DNA of 64,000 nt, taken from NCBI RefSeq assembly GCF_000226115.1, contig NC_016462.1:3100001-3164000 (forward strand), written 5' to 3'. The notes beneath the pieces were generated by a model that worked only from the letters and a program-made list of their open reading frames with translations, searched no databases and was not told where the DNA came from. The stretch comes from Thermothielavioides terrestris NRRL 8126. Its lineage: Eukaryota; Ascomycota; Sordariomycetes; Sordariales; Chaetomiaceae. This document shows positions 34,429-46,549 of this stretch, piece by piece (the stretch's first letter is position 1; the number at the start of each line of letters is the position of its first letter). Made by a program: the position numbers and the translations under genes.

Positions 34429-35288
34429 TTTAGCTATTAGCTATTTAGCTTAATAGGCAAGACCTTTGCCTTTTTCTTATCTATCTAATCTTTATAGGGG
34501 ATACGACCTTCAATAAGCCTTAAGACGTCTTAGAAGAAAGGTATATATTTCCTTAATTTCCCCTTAGATTCACTATCGCTTAATTATAGCCCTCTTAAGG
34601 TTTGTAGAGTCCTATAATTTATATATTATAACGTCCATTGAAATAGAGGTAGTAGTAGACCGCTCTATACTATCTTTAAAAGTAGTACTACCAAGCTCAC
34701 TAGGTTAGCTAAGTACTTTGTTTAAGGGGTCGCTAATAAAAAAGAGGACTCCATTAGTCTATAAAAACTTATACAGCTATAGAAGAGGATATAGGTTTAA
34801 TATATAAGAGCCTAACACCTTAGGGTATTCATTAATCTTAAAAGGCAAAGTGCAAGTAGCATTGTTTTAAACGATAAAATTTATAAACCTAAGAAGAAAT
34901 TCTAGCTAGGGGGCGGTTTAACAAGACTGTAGGGTGCCTTCTATAAAAGCAGAGAATGTTTTGCTATATAACATTGGAGCTAGTTTAGAAAGGGCTTCCA
35001 AGGGTACTGTATAGTCGGCGATCAGCACGATCTTAGTCGTGACGACAATAGGCTAGGATAATCTCTTATCGTCCAAGCTATCTAGGCCATTGTTTCAAAT
35101 AGATAGTAGAACCTAAGACTAGATTAGCGCGATCGATATTTAGTAATGACCTAGCTAACTTACTACTGTAGTAGCGTGCTTGCTAGCTATAAGAGCCGTG
35201 GTATTGGAGGAGTCTAGCTACTCCGCTTTAGGCTTGGGGCGAAACGGCAATATAGCTAACTGTTGTCAAGTGCGTGGGGTAGCGGATC

Positions 35289-35574
35289 CTGAGAATTCCA
35301 ACCTATTCGTAAGACATATGTAGGTTAGAACCTAAATATTCCGACCTGCTTATAAGATATATATAGGTTGGAACCTAAAAATTCTAACCTGCTTATAGAT
35401 ATATTTGCTCTTAATATTGTTGTTGTTAATATCCTCTTCCGAAGGATCTCTATCTTTAATATCTTTGTCCTCTATATCTTTGTCCTCGCTAGTAGGTCGG
35501 AATTCTCAGAATCCGACCTATATATATCTCATAAGTAGGTCGGAATTCTTGGGATCCGACCTATATATATCTCA
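35289..35574. repeat. Inverted clusters of ~42-bp hairpin units
   Basis: The right cluster (35,492-35,574) has two direct copies of a unit whose core AGGTCGGAATTC...GAATCCGACCT is an interrupted palindrome followed by ATATATATCTC. The left cluster (35,289-35,402) carries about three copies in the opposite orientation, more mutated (for example CCAACCTA...TAGGTTAGAACC). A ~90-bp T-rich spacer separates them. The whole structure is a large inverted repeat of hairpins and ends six bases before the telomere-like array. Confidence 0.7.
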
Positions 35575-35579
35575 ATTTA

Positions 35580-35671
35580 CCCTAAGTAACCCTAAGTAAC
35601 CCTAAGTAACCCTAACCCTAAGTAACCCTAAGTAACCCTAACCCTAAGTAACCCTAAGTAACCCTAAGTAA
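35580..35671 (+). repeat. Interstitial telomere-like array
   Basis: Ninety-two bases built exactly from eight CCCTAAGTAA decamers and two CCCTAA hexamers, in the order 3 decamers, hexamer, 2 decamers, hexamer, 3 decamers. CCCTAA is the usual ascomycete telomere repeat. The array carries no mutation even though the flanks are RIPed. Confidence 0.92.
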
Positions 35672-36103
35672 CTGTAACCTAGCTTCTAGAGCATAGGCTA
35701 GCCGCAAGGCTAGACCTTGCCTAGGAGCCTAGCCTAGGCTAGCCCTAGGCTACTAGGCCTACTTGGCTTAGCTACTCTTTTTCCCTTTTCCTTGTAGTAT
35801 TGGGACTTAGACTCGTTCGTTTTATTTTTCCTTGATTCTAAAGGTCGGATATAGGTTTTTCATCTGGCCCTCGGAGCACGGTTTTCCTATATATAAGCGG
35901 TAGAAGGACTAGCGAGCCCTAGCCAAGGGCATATTAGGGTAGGAAATAATAATAATAATAATCTCTATTACTTTTATAATAAATGCTATCGCTTACTACT
36001 CTTTTACTTTAATATACAACTCTGAGATTAAATGTAAATTACTAAGCTTTTACTATTACAAAGAAAGAGTATAACTCTCTAATATATTAATAACTACTAA
36101 TAG

Positions 36104-36282
36104 TGAGAAGAGCAGCGAAGTGGGGCTATACAGGATACAGAGGTATATGTATTAAGAGAGGTGCTCCTCTCAAGCTAGGTGGGAGGAGCGCCGAGGTCTA
36201 TATACATATATAGGCAGAGCTGACATATGCCCCCTAAGCGTAGGGAGCCTAGTAGATAGAGTCATATGTGCACTAGCACACA
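36104..36282 (-). repeat. Copia 3' LTR (179 bp)
   Basis: Left-hand LTR in window coordinates, 3' with respect to the element. It shares GAGAGGTGCTCCTCTCAAGC and CCGAGGTCTATATA with the other LTR. Differences are almost all transitions, as RIP would give, so divergence cannot be used as an insertion clock. Confidence 0.9.
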
Positions 36283-36932
36283 ATATACCCCCTAGACAGA
36301 CTCTTAGGAGGCTGTCTATAGAACATATATACTGGGCACTGACTTTGGAGCTTGTACTGCTAGGTGTATTGAACTGTAGCCTCCGGTATTGATTCTACCA
36401 TTGTGCGTAGCCGCCGCTATTGTATAAGTTGTCTATACGCTATTGTATAAGCGTTATAGTGTATACGTTGGCGAATTGTGTATTGCGTTAAATATGGTTA
36501 GACCTAGAGGGGCTAAAGTTGACATTTAGGGGCACTATCGTTAGCATTGTTGTAAGTACTATTGATTGTATTGTATATAGTTCCGAATTATATAGCGTAT
36601 TCTATTCCTATCCTCTATTTAGGCGTATATCTTAAATTGTATCGCCTTGATTATAGGTGTAGATTATATAATTGAGCATTACAATTATTTATATATATAC
36701 CATTGTAGCTATTGTTGCCCAACGTCTTAAATATATATCTACTATTACTACCTATTGTTGTATTCGCGCTATATAGACAATACCGCAATACTATAGGCTA
36801 GTCGATAGCTATACTTTTAGAAGTATTTAATTATAGTAAGTACGCTTTAAACTATCTCCTAAACTCTTCCTCTATAGACTATAAGCAATAGTAGCAGTAT
36901 TAGCAATAATAATAATATTAATAACAACAACT

Positions 36933-37846
36933 ATATCGTCCTCTGTTCGCCTTGCTACTCTTGAGAAGGCCTACGCTACTAAGGTGGCTAAGAACAAGTC
37001 TCCCCTACTCCTAGCTACCCCTACTAAGGCTAGTACTAGCGTTAGCAAGAAGTAAGTATACTATAATCTGCCCAACTAGCGTAGCGTATATATCTATGTC
37101 TCTAACACTTATAGTAGGACCTCTGCTATACCGAAGACCCTTTCTAAGCGTATAGCGCCCCTCTCTTCCTCCTTTTCCTCTTTAGAGAATAAAGAGGAGG
37201 AGGGCGCTCTAAGAGAGTAGCCCTACCTAGGTTGCTTAAAGTCTACTATACGTAGCAAGAGCTCTAGGAAGTGCTAGGAGGCCCCTAGCAAAGCGGCCTA
37301 GTATATACGCTATATATGTAGCAAAACGTGCCGCTTTATATAAGTCTATTAGTATAGTTGTAAGGCGTACAATACTAATAAATCAGCCCTACGAGTATAC
37401 TCCTTGCCGCTAAGCACTTCCTAGCTCTAATACAAGGGCGCTAGGAGCCTAAGCCCAATTTTATAAATATAAATAAAAAGATAAAGGAAAAGAGCTAGTC
37501 TAACTATATATAGTAGGACTAGAAGATGCTATACGCTACCCTATGTACCCTTTTTATTATAGAGGGCGAGGACGCTAATACTAAGAATAACGACAACGAT
37601 AACGACAAGTATATACCTACGCCCGCTAAGGGTAAAGGCAAGGGTAAGGCAAAGGCGGCCACGTCTACTAAGAAGTCTAAGAAGGCTAAGAAGGCTAAGA
37701 AGGAGGAGAGCGAGGAGGAGGACGAGGATAAGGATAAGAGCGAGGAGGAGGCTGCTCTAGGCTTTGACCTAGAGGCGCTAGCGCGTAGTATAGCAGTAGC
37801 GATGCTAGCCACTATGACTTCTAAGAAGAAGAAGGGTAGTAAATAG
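36933..37846 (+). pseudogene. Opposite-strand accessory ORF inside the copia element
   Basis: It lies on the plus strand while gag-pol is on minus. An apparent start (ATA for ATG) is followed by 39 open codons (SSSVRLATLEKAYATKVAKN). A GTAAGT at 37,053 may mark an intron, since the later part is in another frame. The middle has Cys/Ser/Lys-rich sequence with TAG stops. The final stretch 37,550-37,846 is fully open and strongly charged (KGKGKGKAKAA, KKSKKAKKAKKEESEEEDED), ending LARSIAVAMLATMTSKKKKG. The 3' open part has far fewer RIP-type stops than neighbouring pol. No family recognised; a nucleic-acid-binding or nuclear protein is suggested by composition only. Confidence 0.55.
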
Positions 37847-37999
37847 TTCTATATTGTTGTTTGTCGTTTTATAGGTATAGGCATCCCCTAGTCTGTTTTA
37901 CGCTAGTATATACTCCTATATTTAGTTTGTTTTTACTTAAACTTTATGTTCCTATCCCTTTAATCGTCTCCTTAAACTATATAATGTATATCCTATAGG

Positions 38000-40900
38000 T
38001 TAAGGAGCTCCCTAAAGTGCTTAAACTTCTAGCAAGTTAATACCTTTGTAAGCCTATCTATAGGCATCTTAGTAGTTGGCAAGTATACAACTTTGAAAGA
38101 TCCCTTTGTATATTCTTAATATAGCTATATATTGTAGATATCAATATAATATAGGCGAGTGCTAATACGTTTGTTCTCTTCTACTATAAGCCGGATAGTC
38201 TATATATTATTATAGAACATAGTCCAAGGTACACCTAGCTCAAGTTGCAGGTTATTAAGGAAACGCTTAAACGCCATTGTCTTCTACACTATAGTAGATA
38301 GAGCGAGGAGCTCCGCCTCTATAGACAAGGTGGTGACTGTATCCTAGCGTATAGCCTTCTAATGAACGAGCCTACTAAATAGAGAGATAAGATAGCCTTA
38401 TAACGACCTATATATATTAGGATTATCTATATACGACATATCCTCTACAATAAGCAAGATTTGCATAGGAGCAATATCCTATAGTACACCTTTAAACTAA
38501 ATAGCGAAGAAGCGTATACTAAATAGATAGGAGATTATATACTTTATAGCATCAATATATATCCCTAAGAGGTTTATTAGGAAGTATAAGAGCAACAATG
38601 CTAGGAATACGACCTCTATATATAGTACAACTATAGTATAGAGTAACGATCTAACAAGCTCCTAGAACAGCTTGATCTACGTTCGAGTAGTAGTGCTAAT
38701 GAACTTACAAAGTTCTATTACAGGGAGAGGGATATTTAGAAAGGTGATTTGATCTATAAGACCAAAGCGCTTTACAATCTTCTCGATATACTAGTCAAGG
38801 TAGAGCTAGATCTTACGTTATATATAGTCGCGGATTACCCTAATGCCTAGGAACCAAGCTACGTCCCCCTTTTTATACACTTTGTACTTCGCTTTTAGAG
38901 CGTCGATAATCCTTTAAGCTATCTCTATATAATCTCTATAGTAGAAGACTAGGTAGTCGTCTATATAAAATAGTATAAGCACATACTATTAGCGGTCGAA
39001 GAACAAGCATAGCTCTTTAGACAAAGCTATAAAGCTAAGCTTCCGAAGTGTACTAGAGAACTCTTAGTACTAGAGCAATAGAGACTCTTATAAGCTATAT
39101 AGAGCTCTCTACAGTTCTATAAGAAATCTAGGCTCTTTGAACCCCTTAGACATCTTATAAACAACACCCTTAGGCAGGTCTATATTCAAGAACGCCTATA
39201 CTATGTCGAACTGCTTGACCTTAAGATCAAACTATATAGCAATAGCTATCATTGTATAGAACGAGCACGCTATAAGTATAGCTATATAAGTGCTTTACAG
39301 AGTAGTAAGCTCCTAAAGGTCGCCTTAAATATAGATACAAGACTTATACTTCTCAAGGTTGCTATTCTAATTGAACTTATAGACGAAAACCTACTTTAGA
39401 GGGAGTGGTCTTCCTTTAAAGGTCTTACACCAAATCTTACGCTATATCTTCCTGTTAACGAGATTACAAATCTCCTCCTTAGCCACTTTAATGAACTTAA
39501 GCCTTTAAGAGTAGTTAGCAAGATCCTTCTAACACTTAGAAAGCTTAGTAAGGTCGTCAAAATGCACTTAGGGCCTATTTAGCGTTGCCCTAGGACGTAT
39601 ATTACAATGTTAGTAGACTACTACTACGAAAACCGTATACAATGTACAGTGCTAGATACTATCGCCCTCCTATAGAGCGATTACAGGGTCATCTAAAAAT
39701 ATATAGCTAAACGAATGCTATATATACTAATCTAGTACGTTAATGCTCTCCTTATAGTATATAGGGGCTACGAAGTATACTAGACCACCACTTCCGCCTA
39801 CACCGCTACTAGGAGACTATCTATAGATCTATCTTAAGTAATAAGTTAGTAGTCTATATACCTTATATATATATTTACGCTTCTCTCTCGCTAGTATAGC
39901 TATAGGTATTCTAGAATTAGGCTAAGAACTATAGTTTAAAGTGTCTTCCTAGTCGTTTAGAGCCTCTAGCTAATCGCCAAGGCGGTCGACCTCCTCTTCA
40001 CTACTAGGAGTATTAACTATAGTAGCACTTACTATTGTACTGCCCTAGCTAGTATTCCTAGTTGTACCGCTAGCGACGCTACTACTAGCGTCTCTAATAA
40101 CTATATTAGAGGCCTCTAATAATATAGTTCCTACTAGTCTACTATCACTGCTAGCACTATAATTAGTAGGGGGGCCACTCCCTCTAAAACCATCTAAACG
40201 TTCCTAGTATAGCTCTAGAGTTGGTTCTAGAGTATAAAGACTACTAGTAGACTCTTTACCTAAACTCTAGCTACGATACTTAAGTACTTCTATACCCCCT
40301 AGATAGGATAAAGAGTAGAGAGGAGCCTACCCTTCTAGTTCCTATTTAGTTATACCCCCCAAATGTCCTAGAGAGCTAAGAACTGTCACTAGGTCTTTAT
40401 AGGCATCTATAACTCTAAACGGCACTGCCCTAGCGTCCTAAGGCTCTATAGGGAGTTTAATAAGCTCAACAACCTTTCTAGCAACTACTACTAATTAAAT
40501 ATTAAGCTACTCCTCTCCCTCCTAGTAGAACATATATTCGTTAAAGGTTATATAGTATATTGTAATAACCTTCCTAAGTTTCGATACCTAGATACAATAA
40601 ATATTAGACGCCCTATATCTAACAAGATACCCGATGTACACTCTAGGCTTAACCTTCCTAGTACGCCTCTCAATCCCCTTTTTACGTTCCTTTGTTAGCG
40701 GGTACACTTGGTAGCTATATATATAAACGCTACCCTAGTTAGGGCGTAGGTTGGTAGTTAGGGAATGTATAAGACTAGGCTAATATTAGCGAAACTAGTG
40801 CCTAAACCAAGAGTCGAGTACCTCATTCGGTAAGTAGTAGTTGTAAGCGCGACTTAGGCTTATACTATATAAGTATATAGCTATAACCGTCGACTCTAGC

Positions 40901-43340
40901 TATAGGTTCTAAGGAAGTCTAGCGCCTATAAGTATTATAAGGCTCTTTATAATAAGTTCTTTACCTATATATTCTAAACCGCCGTTAGGCTCCTTAGTAT
41001 CTAAAGGTATAACCTCTAAGTCGATGCCCTACTCCTACGCCTAAAGCTCGTACATTATATATCCCTTGATGCTAATAACACTAGTATCGCTATCTTGCCT
41101 AATCTTGTAGATAGGTAGCCTAAATTAGCGTTTCACCTAGCGTTCGAAGTGGACGAGCTTATCGTATATACTGTTGTATATCTTATATATAAGTAGAGTC
41201 GTAAAAAGCTTCCTACTATACTTGTCTTTGATAACTAGTAGCTAGTTCAAGCTATTAAGTGCCTTTGGAAAGTCGAATAGGTCCTAAGAGACCCTTTAAA
41301 ATAGGTATAGTAATAGCTTTGATAGTGGGCAATACGAAATAACCTATTCTACGTATACCTACATATATACCTCGTATTCTAGCCTATAAGGCCTGTGAAT
41401 CTATACCCCTTTGGCGTTCAAGACGAGATGTTCTAGCACCTCTAAACTCAGATGACTAGATCTAATATATTAGAGAGTAGCTAGGTCTTCTCTCTCTAGG
41501 AGTAGGTCTTTAGAGGGCTTGCTCCTCCCAAAGTTCTTTACAACTGTAGCGCTTACAGTTATAAGTCCAGCAAAGCTTCTAGGGAGTATTTAAAGGGCAT
41601 TAGAGTAGAAGGAAAGAGCATTGTATTGTAAGAAGGTTAGATTGAACTTCTTAACCAGTTGCCTAAGTATAATACTCTTCTCTAAAGTTCTTTAACGTAG
41701 CGTATAATCTAGACTATAGTACTAAGCGCTCTACGCTCAAAGGCGTCTCTCAAAGACAATGTTGACGTAAAAGCCTTTGACGATAGCAACGTTGTCTATA
41801 ATAAGGTCCTCAGTGTTCAAGCTATATATACCGTTTAAAACGTTCTTAATAATCTATTTGCTATAGCCAAAGATTAGGAAGGATATAGTGCCTACCTCAA
41901 TAGTCTCTCTATTCGTCTTAACGAATATACTAGGGACAAGGAGAGCCTTATTATTAATAATATTGACCGCCCTATAGTTGTTAAACAGAATATATTTGCT
42001 AAGCGGGTATAGGCTAAACTCGAGAGATATAAATACGCTATATATACCTTCGAGCTCGCTTATAATCGCTAGGTCGATGACGGTATACACCTAGAGCGCT
42101 CCTAGAAATAAAGGACCTACACCACTATTAGAACTAGTGGTCTTAGCGTTTGACAATATGTTCTAGATCTTTTAACCGAGCTTCTAAAGCTCTACTCGAA
42201 GGTTGTTCTAGCGCTCCTTAGTAAATCGTTGACGTACTATATTCACTACGTCGTTTAGGAGCGTTACACTATTTAGGGATTCCCCTATTAGAATATACTG
42301 AAGTTGCTAATATTCTAAGGGAAACTACTAATAGCGAAAAGTCTTTGGTTTATATAGGTAGTCGCAGTTCTTTTTACGCTTCTAACTACCTTTCTAACTG
42401 TTCTACGCTCCTAGAAGTATAGGATAGGCTCTAGGCTTTAGGTAGACTACTACTTCAGCCTAGAGGATCGCCTTAAGTAAGAGAGCTAAGTCGAGAAGGG
42501 TTAGTCCTTTACCGCTAAGCTTCTTAGTTACGTTGATATCCTTCAATATACGAGTCGCCTACTCTAGATCTAAACGTCTCTGTATAGTCTTAAGGAATAT
42601 AGTAATAGCTATTGCATCGATAACTACGACGATATTAGCCGCCCTTGCATAGTAGAGGACCGATATATACTCGAGAATCTAGGTCCTAGGTTCGACGCTG
42701 CTCTAGCTACCTCTAGTAAGGACAATTATATACTCCTCGGCAAACGTAGTGAAAGTAGTGCTATTAGAGGGTGCAATAATTTTATATAGTATCTATATAA
42801 ACCTGTGTATACCAGTGATGTTCTTAGCCTCTATAATATCGTATATAGTATATATATAGTGGTCGCTAATAGATACGTTGATCATCTTATAGAGCTTATT
42901 GATAGTATAGAACGCCGTAGTGTTAATAGCGGACTTTAAAAACGCCTTGTATAGCTTGAGGAATTTATAGCGGATCTCCTCCTTAGTAGGATTAGTTGAC
43001 TAAGGTTCTTTGCTATAGGTGGTAGGATCGGCTACCTTCTAGGCTTACAATATAGTATGCTACGCCTAAAGATAGTAGTCCTAGACCGCCTGATGTGCCG
43101 CACCCTAGGTAGGCTATATAAGAAGGCTAAGCATCTTAGCCTTGGTAGCAAGCTCGGTGTCTAGGTCGATAATATACTAGATATATAAGTTGTTAGCCTC
43201 TTAGCGAATAGTAGAGATCTATCTCGGCTAGTCCTTAGGGCTATCGAGGGTTGGAAGCGCTATAATAGTAACGGTAATAGTTTTCTTAGTTTCAAGTATT
43301 ATCTTAAAGCAAACTGAGGTGTACTACGTTGTTTAGACTA
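38000..43340 (-). pseudogene. Degenerate copia gag-pol
   Basis: Minus-strand remnants in copia order. The protease neighbourhood (RETIEVGTISFLIFGYSK, about 41,860-41,915) lies in a 78-codon open stretch. Integrase is read at about 40,850-41,750, including ATLQYIRSSHLSLEVLEHL and the C-terminal block ARLPQNL...AIYLYSISLSR that follows the catalytic Glu in this group. Reverse transcriptase shows LILFYIDDYLVFYYRD at about 38,935-38,980, the YVDD-type catalytic box. RNase H should follow near 38,000-38,400. Gag should occupy about 42,400-43,300 but has no readable motif. Stops throughout are RIP-type. Confidence 0.85.
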
Positions 43341-43479
43341 AACGATAGGGGTAATATGAACTTATAGGAGTTGTTGACGATCGAGAAAACTAGAAGTGGT
43401 TATTAGAGAAAAGAAGAAGGATAGCCCCAACTAGGCTATACCGCTATTATGAGTGTTGTGCGCGAACTAGGCTTATAAC

Positions 43480-43661
43480 TAAGAAGAGTAGCGAAGTGGG
43501 GCTATATAGGATATAGAGGTATATGTATTGAGAGAGGTGCTCCTCTCAAGCTGGGTAGGAGGAGCGCCGAGGTCTATATATATGTATAGGCAGAGCTGAT
43601 ATATACCCCCTGAGCGCAGGGAGCCTAGCAGATAGAGTCACGTGTGCACTAGCACGCGACA
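43480..43661 (-). repeat. Copia 5' LTR (182 bp)
   Basis: Right-hand LTR, 5' with respect to the element. On the minus strand it is followed by GTTATAAGCCTAGTTCGC, where the primer-binding site should be. The matching tRNA could not be identified by eye because of RIP changes. Confidence 0.9.
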
Positions 43662-43959
43662 AATAGTAATACTAAGTCTATAAGAACAATAAGTAGAAAA
43701 CTAAACAATATAACTAAATATATACTTTCTTAAGTAGCTAAAGAATATATATTTATATATTGTATAGAACGCCTAAGCACTAATTTACAACTGGCTAGTG
43801 ACTTAGAACTCTTTAGGAGGATGTCGAAGGAACCTACTGCCTTTGCTAGGCTAGTCACTAGGAAGAGGTACTGCTCCGTAGCTAGAACAGGTCCTTAGCC
43901 ATTAGCTACCTATATACAAGTGGTGGATTATATATAAGTACTTGCTAACGCTAATACCT

Positions 43960-46200
43960 AACGCGTTGCTACTATTGCTACCTGTTTTTTAGTACTATTG
44001 GCTATGGCCTAGGAGTTAAGTAGGCCTGTCCTTAGACGCGGATGTCAGGTAGATATCTGCCTCCGCCCTCGGGCTAAGGCGAGGCGACTCTAGCTTAGGC
44101 GTTTAGGTCTTAGTCACCGACGATCACGGTATTGGCGGGGCTAGCAGATAGTCTAGGAGCCTAGGGTACTCGCCGAGGCTAGACTTAGAATCCTACTTCA
44201 ATGTCGGTTCCCTATTCTCTAGCAAAGGCTCGATAAACTTCTGCTTAGTTAGCGAGTAGATTTACTTTAGTAGAGGGAACTCCTAGGCTAGGAGCTTTGC
44301 TACTATAGATAGCTTATCCTCCTTCGACATCTTACTATTATAGAAAAGCTTCAAGTACTTAGCTTTAAAGCTCGGTAGGACAAACAGCAAAATGCTAAAG
44401 CTAAAGGTATCAACTAGAATAGCTAGCGGCTTTTAGCGGTAGATATAGTTTAAGAAATTCCTAGTACCGCCAAGGCTAAGGACCTTGGCTATATAGGCGG
44501 TTAGCCAACTCTCTAGCGAATATCGTCGCCCCTATAGTTGGCTATTGCGAACAAGGAAATTGGACAGTACATTGTACTAGTCGCCCTATATATCGATAAA
44601 CGCTAGCCATTGCTATACAAAGCTGACCTTCTGATATATAGCTTGCAGTTGGCCTATAGTAGAGCGGTGGCCCTTGTCCAACGATATAGCGAGGGACTAG
44701 TTTTATACTAGGCTAGTAAGCTTAGGCTACTTATATTCGACTAGCGTCGCCTAAATGGCGGGGGCCACTATAGCGGCCTAGAGGCGTGTAGCCAAGCGAC
44801 CGCTAGCGTTCTAGATAGCGTGGAACAGGTTCTTCTATCCCTAGTTGCCAAAGATGTCGATAAAGAATATAGTGCTAAGTATCGAGCGGTTAGCGTCTAG
44901 AAAATCCTTGTTAGGTTAGGACAAGTATACAAGGAGGCTAGTAAGTAGGCGGTTAGCTAGGGTAGCTATACTAAGTGGCGACCTACTCTACGTAGATATG
45001 ACGATAGGCTCTTAGTCCTATATAAGCTAGTAGGTTTCCTCCTATATATATATAAGCTTTTACTACTTTGTTAGGCAACTTCCCCTTTGCTTAGAGGGTA
45101 TATTAGACTTATCGTCGCTAGACGAGCCTAACTGGTCAGTCCTATCGGAGTAGTAATAGTAATAGGCGTCTAGAGATATATAGGCTAAGCTAATATATAG
45201 GGACGCTAGATTGACCTAGTTAGCTATAAGTAAGCTACTAACAAGGATAGCGGTTATATATACCTATATCGCTTATAGCCAGCTAGGTTTAGCGGCTTAA
45301 GGAGGATATAAGATATACTAGTCTAGAAGACGGTGGTAGGGGGGCGCTAGTTTAGGGGCTGCTACTAGGCACTTCTTTGTTAGGGGGTAGTATCGACGAG
45401 GTTATAGATGTAGCTATCGCTAGGATAAAATACTCCTTAGCTAAAAGAAGGCTTAATACGTTACTGCTAGGCGCTACTCCGTCGCTAAACACTAGGGGTA
45501 GTTCCCCCTCCTTAGATTCGCCTACTATTGTAGTAGCCGTGGCCTACGCCGAAGGAGGGCTACCTCCTACCTCGAGACCGCTATCTAGCGGTGTACCTAG
45601 TATATATATTACCCTATATATCCTCTCTACCAAGTGCTAGGTAAACAAGATAGCTAGGTTATAACGGAAGTCGCTTATAATCTTAGTATACCTATATCTA
45701 ATAAGACACTTCGCAATATAGGCAAGCTGCTCTTTAGTAGCCTTAGCCGAGGTATCGCTAACCTTTATTATATAGATATAAAACGTATAAACTAGCTTGA
45801 GGATATCTATAAATTGGGTAAGGGGGTCTTATATAGATAATTAGCCACTTACTGAGGATAGGATAGAAGCGCCCTCTACATTGTCCTTGGTTAAATGCTA
45901 CTAGACCTGCTTCTATACCCTCTAGTTGCTAGCTAAGGGAGTAGGGTCCGATATATCCTATACGTCTTCCTCGGCTATACGCCTCCGGCCCTGCTTACTA
46001 ACTTTCGAGTTGCTAATAGAGATTATAGTATCTTATATATCGTAAGAGCTAATGTAGCTACTAGCCTCTAAGTTTAGTAGGCGCCTAGTTCGTTGGGTAG
46101 ACAGATTTGGGAGGGGCTAGCCAGTGACGTACGCTATCTAGGCAATTATCGCTAATACTAGTACTAAGGTCTAGTTCAGTTTAGGTTTATAATTAGATGT
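43960..46200 (-). pseudogene. Long degenerate coding region, unidentified
   Basis: Minus-strand frame is protein-like over roughly 700 codons apart from RIP-type stops. Examples: KVSDTSAKATKEQLAYIAKC, RYTKIISDFRYNLAILFT, GHRSTIGQLQAIYQKVSFV, WQWLAFIDI, KVLSLGGTRNFLNYIY, VDTFSFSILLFVLPSFKAKY and LTKQKFIEPLLENREPTL. Extents and exon structure are approximate. It begins about 300 bp beyond the copia 5' LTR. No catalytic motif was recognised, and I do not assign a function. Confidence 0.42.
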
Positions 46201-46549
46201 TTTTCCTAGTAGGTTAGTAGCCTAGGATAGATGTTAGCTACAAGTCTGGGGAGAGGCGTAGAGGAGAGGGTAGTGTAGCGCTACTTAGGGCGTTTTTATA
46301 TACTAAGCGACCTTTATAAATAGTAGACAGCCTTGGGGGGACTTATCTAGCTAGTAGCTCCTATAGTAGCACCGATCCCCTCCCTAGCTGTCTATATTAG
46401 GCATTAAATATATAGAAACGAGGAAGGGCGAGGCGCGATAGATAGGTAAACACTTAAGTAGTTTTAGAAAAGAGAGGAGGGACTGAAAACAAATAAGTAT
46501 TTGGCGTAGTATTCTTAGCTAGAGTAAGTATCACCTTTGGACAGTGGTC

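Larger units (their letters stand above)
36104..43661 (-). mobile_element. Complete Ty1/copia LTR retrotransposon, RIP-inactivated
   Basis: 7558 bp, transcribed on the minus strand. LTRs at 36,104-36,282 and 43,480-43,661 align end to end. Reverse-complemented, they start TGTGTGCTAGTGC and TGTCGCGTGCTAGTGC and end CTTCTCA and CTTCTTA (TG...CA with one RIP change). A perfect 5-bp TSD AATAG lies at 36,099-36,103 and 43,662-43,666. A polypurine tract (CTAGGGGGTATA) abuts the 3' LTR. Protease, integrase and reverse transcriptase follow in copia order. The segment 36,283-37,900 between pol and the 3' LTR carries an opposite-strand ORF. Confidence 0.94.

Noticed and set aside
37519..37812. 97-codon minus-strand ORF in the copia element
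   Set aside because: Shadow of the charged plus-strand ORF; its Leu/Ser-rich runs are complements of Lys/Glu codons.
45377..45640. 87-codon plus-strand ORF
   Set aside because: Opposite strand to a longer coherent minus-strand remnant; no domain recognised.
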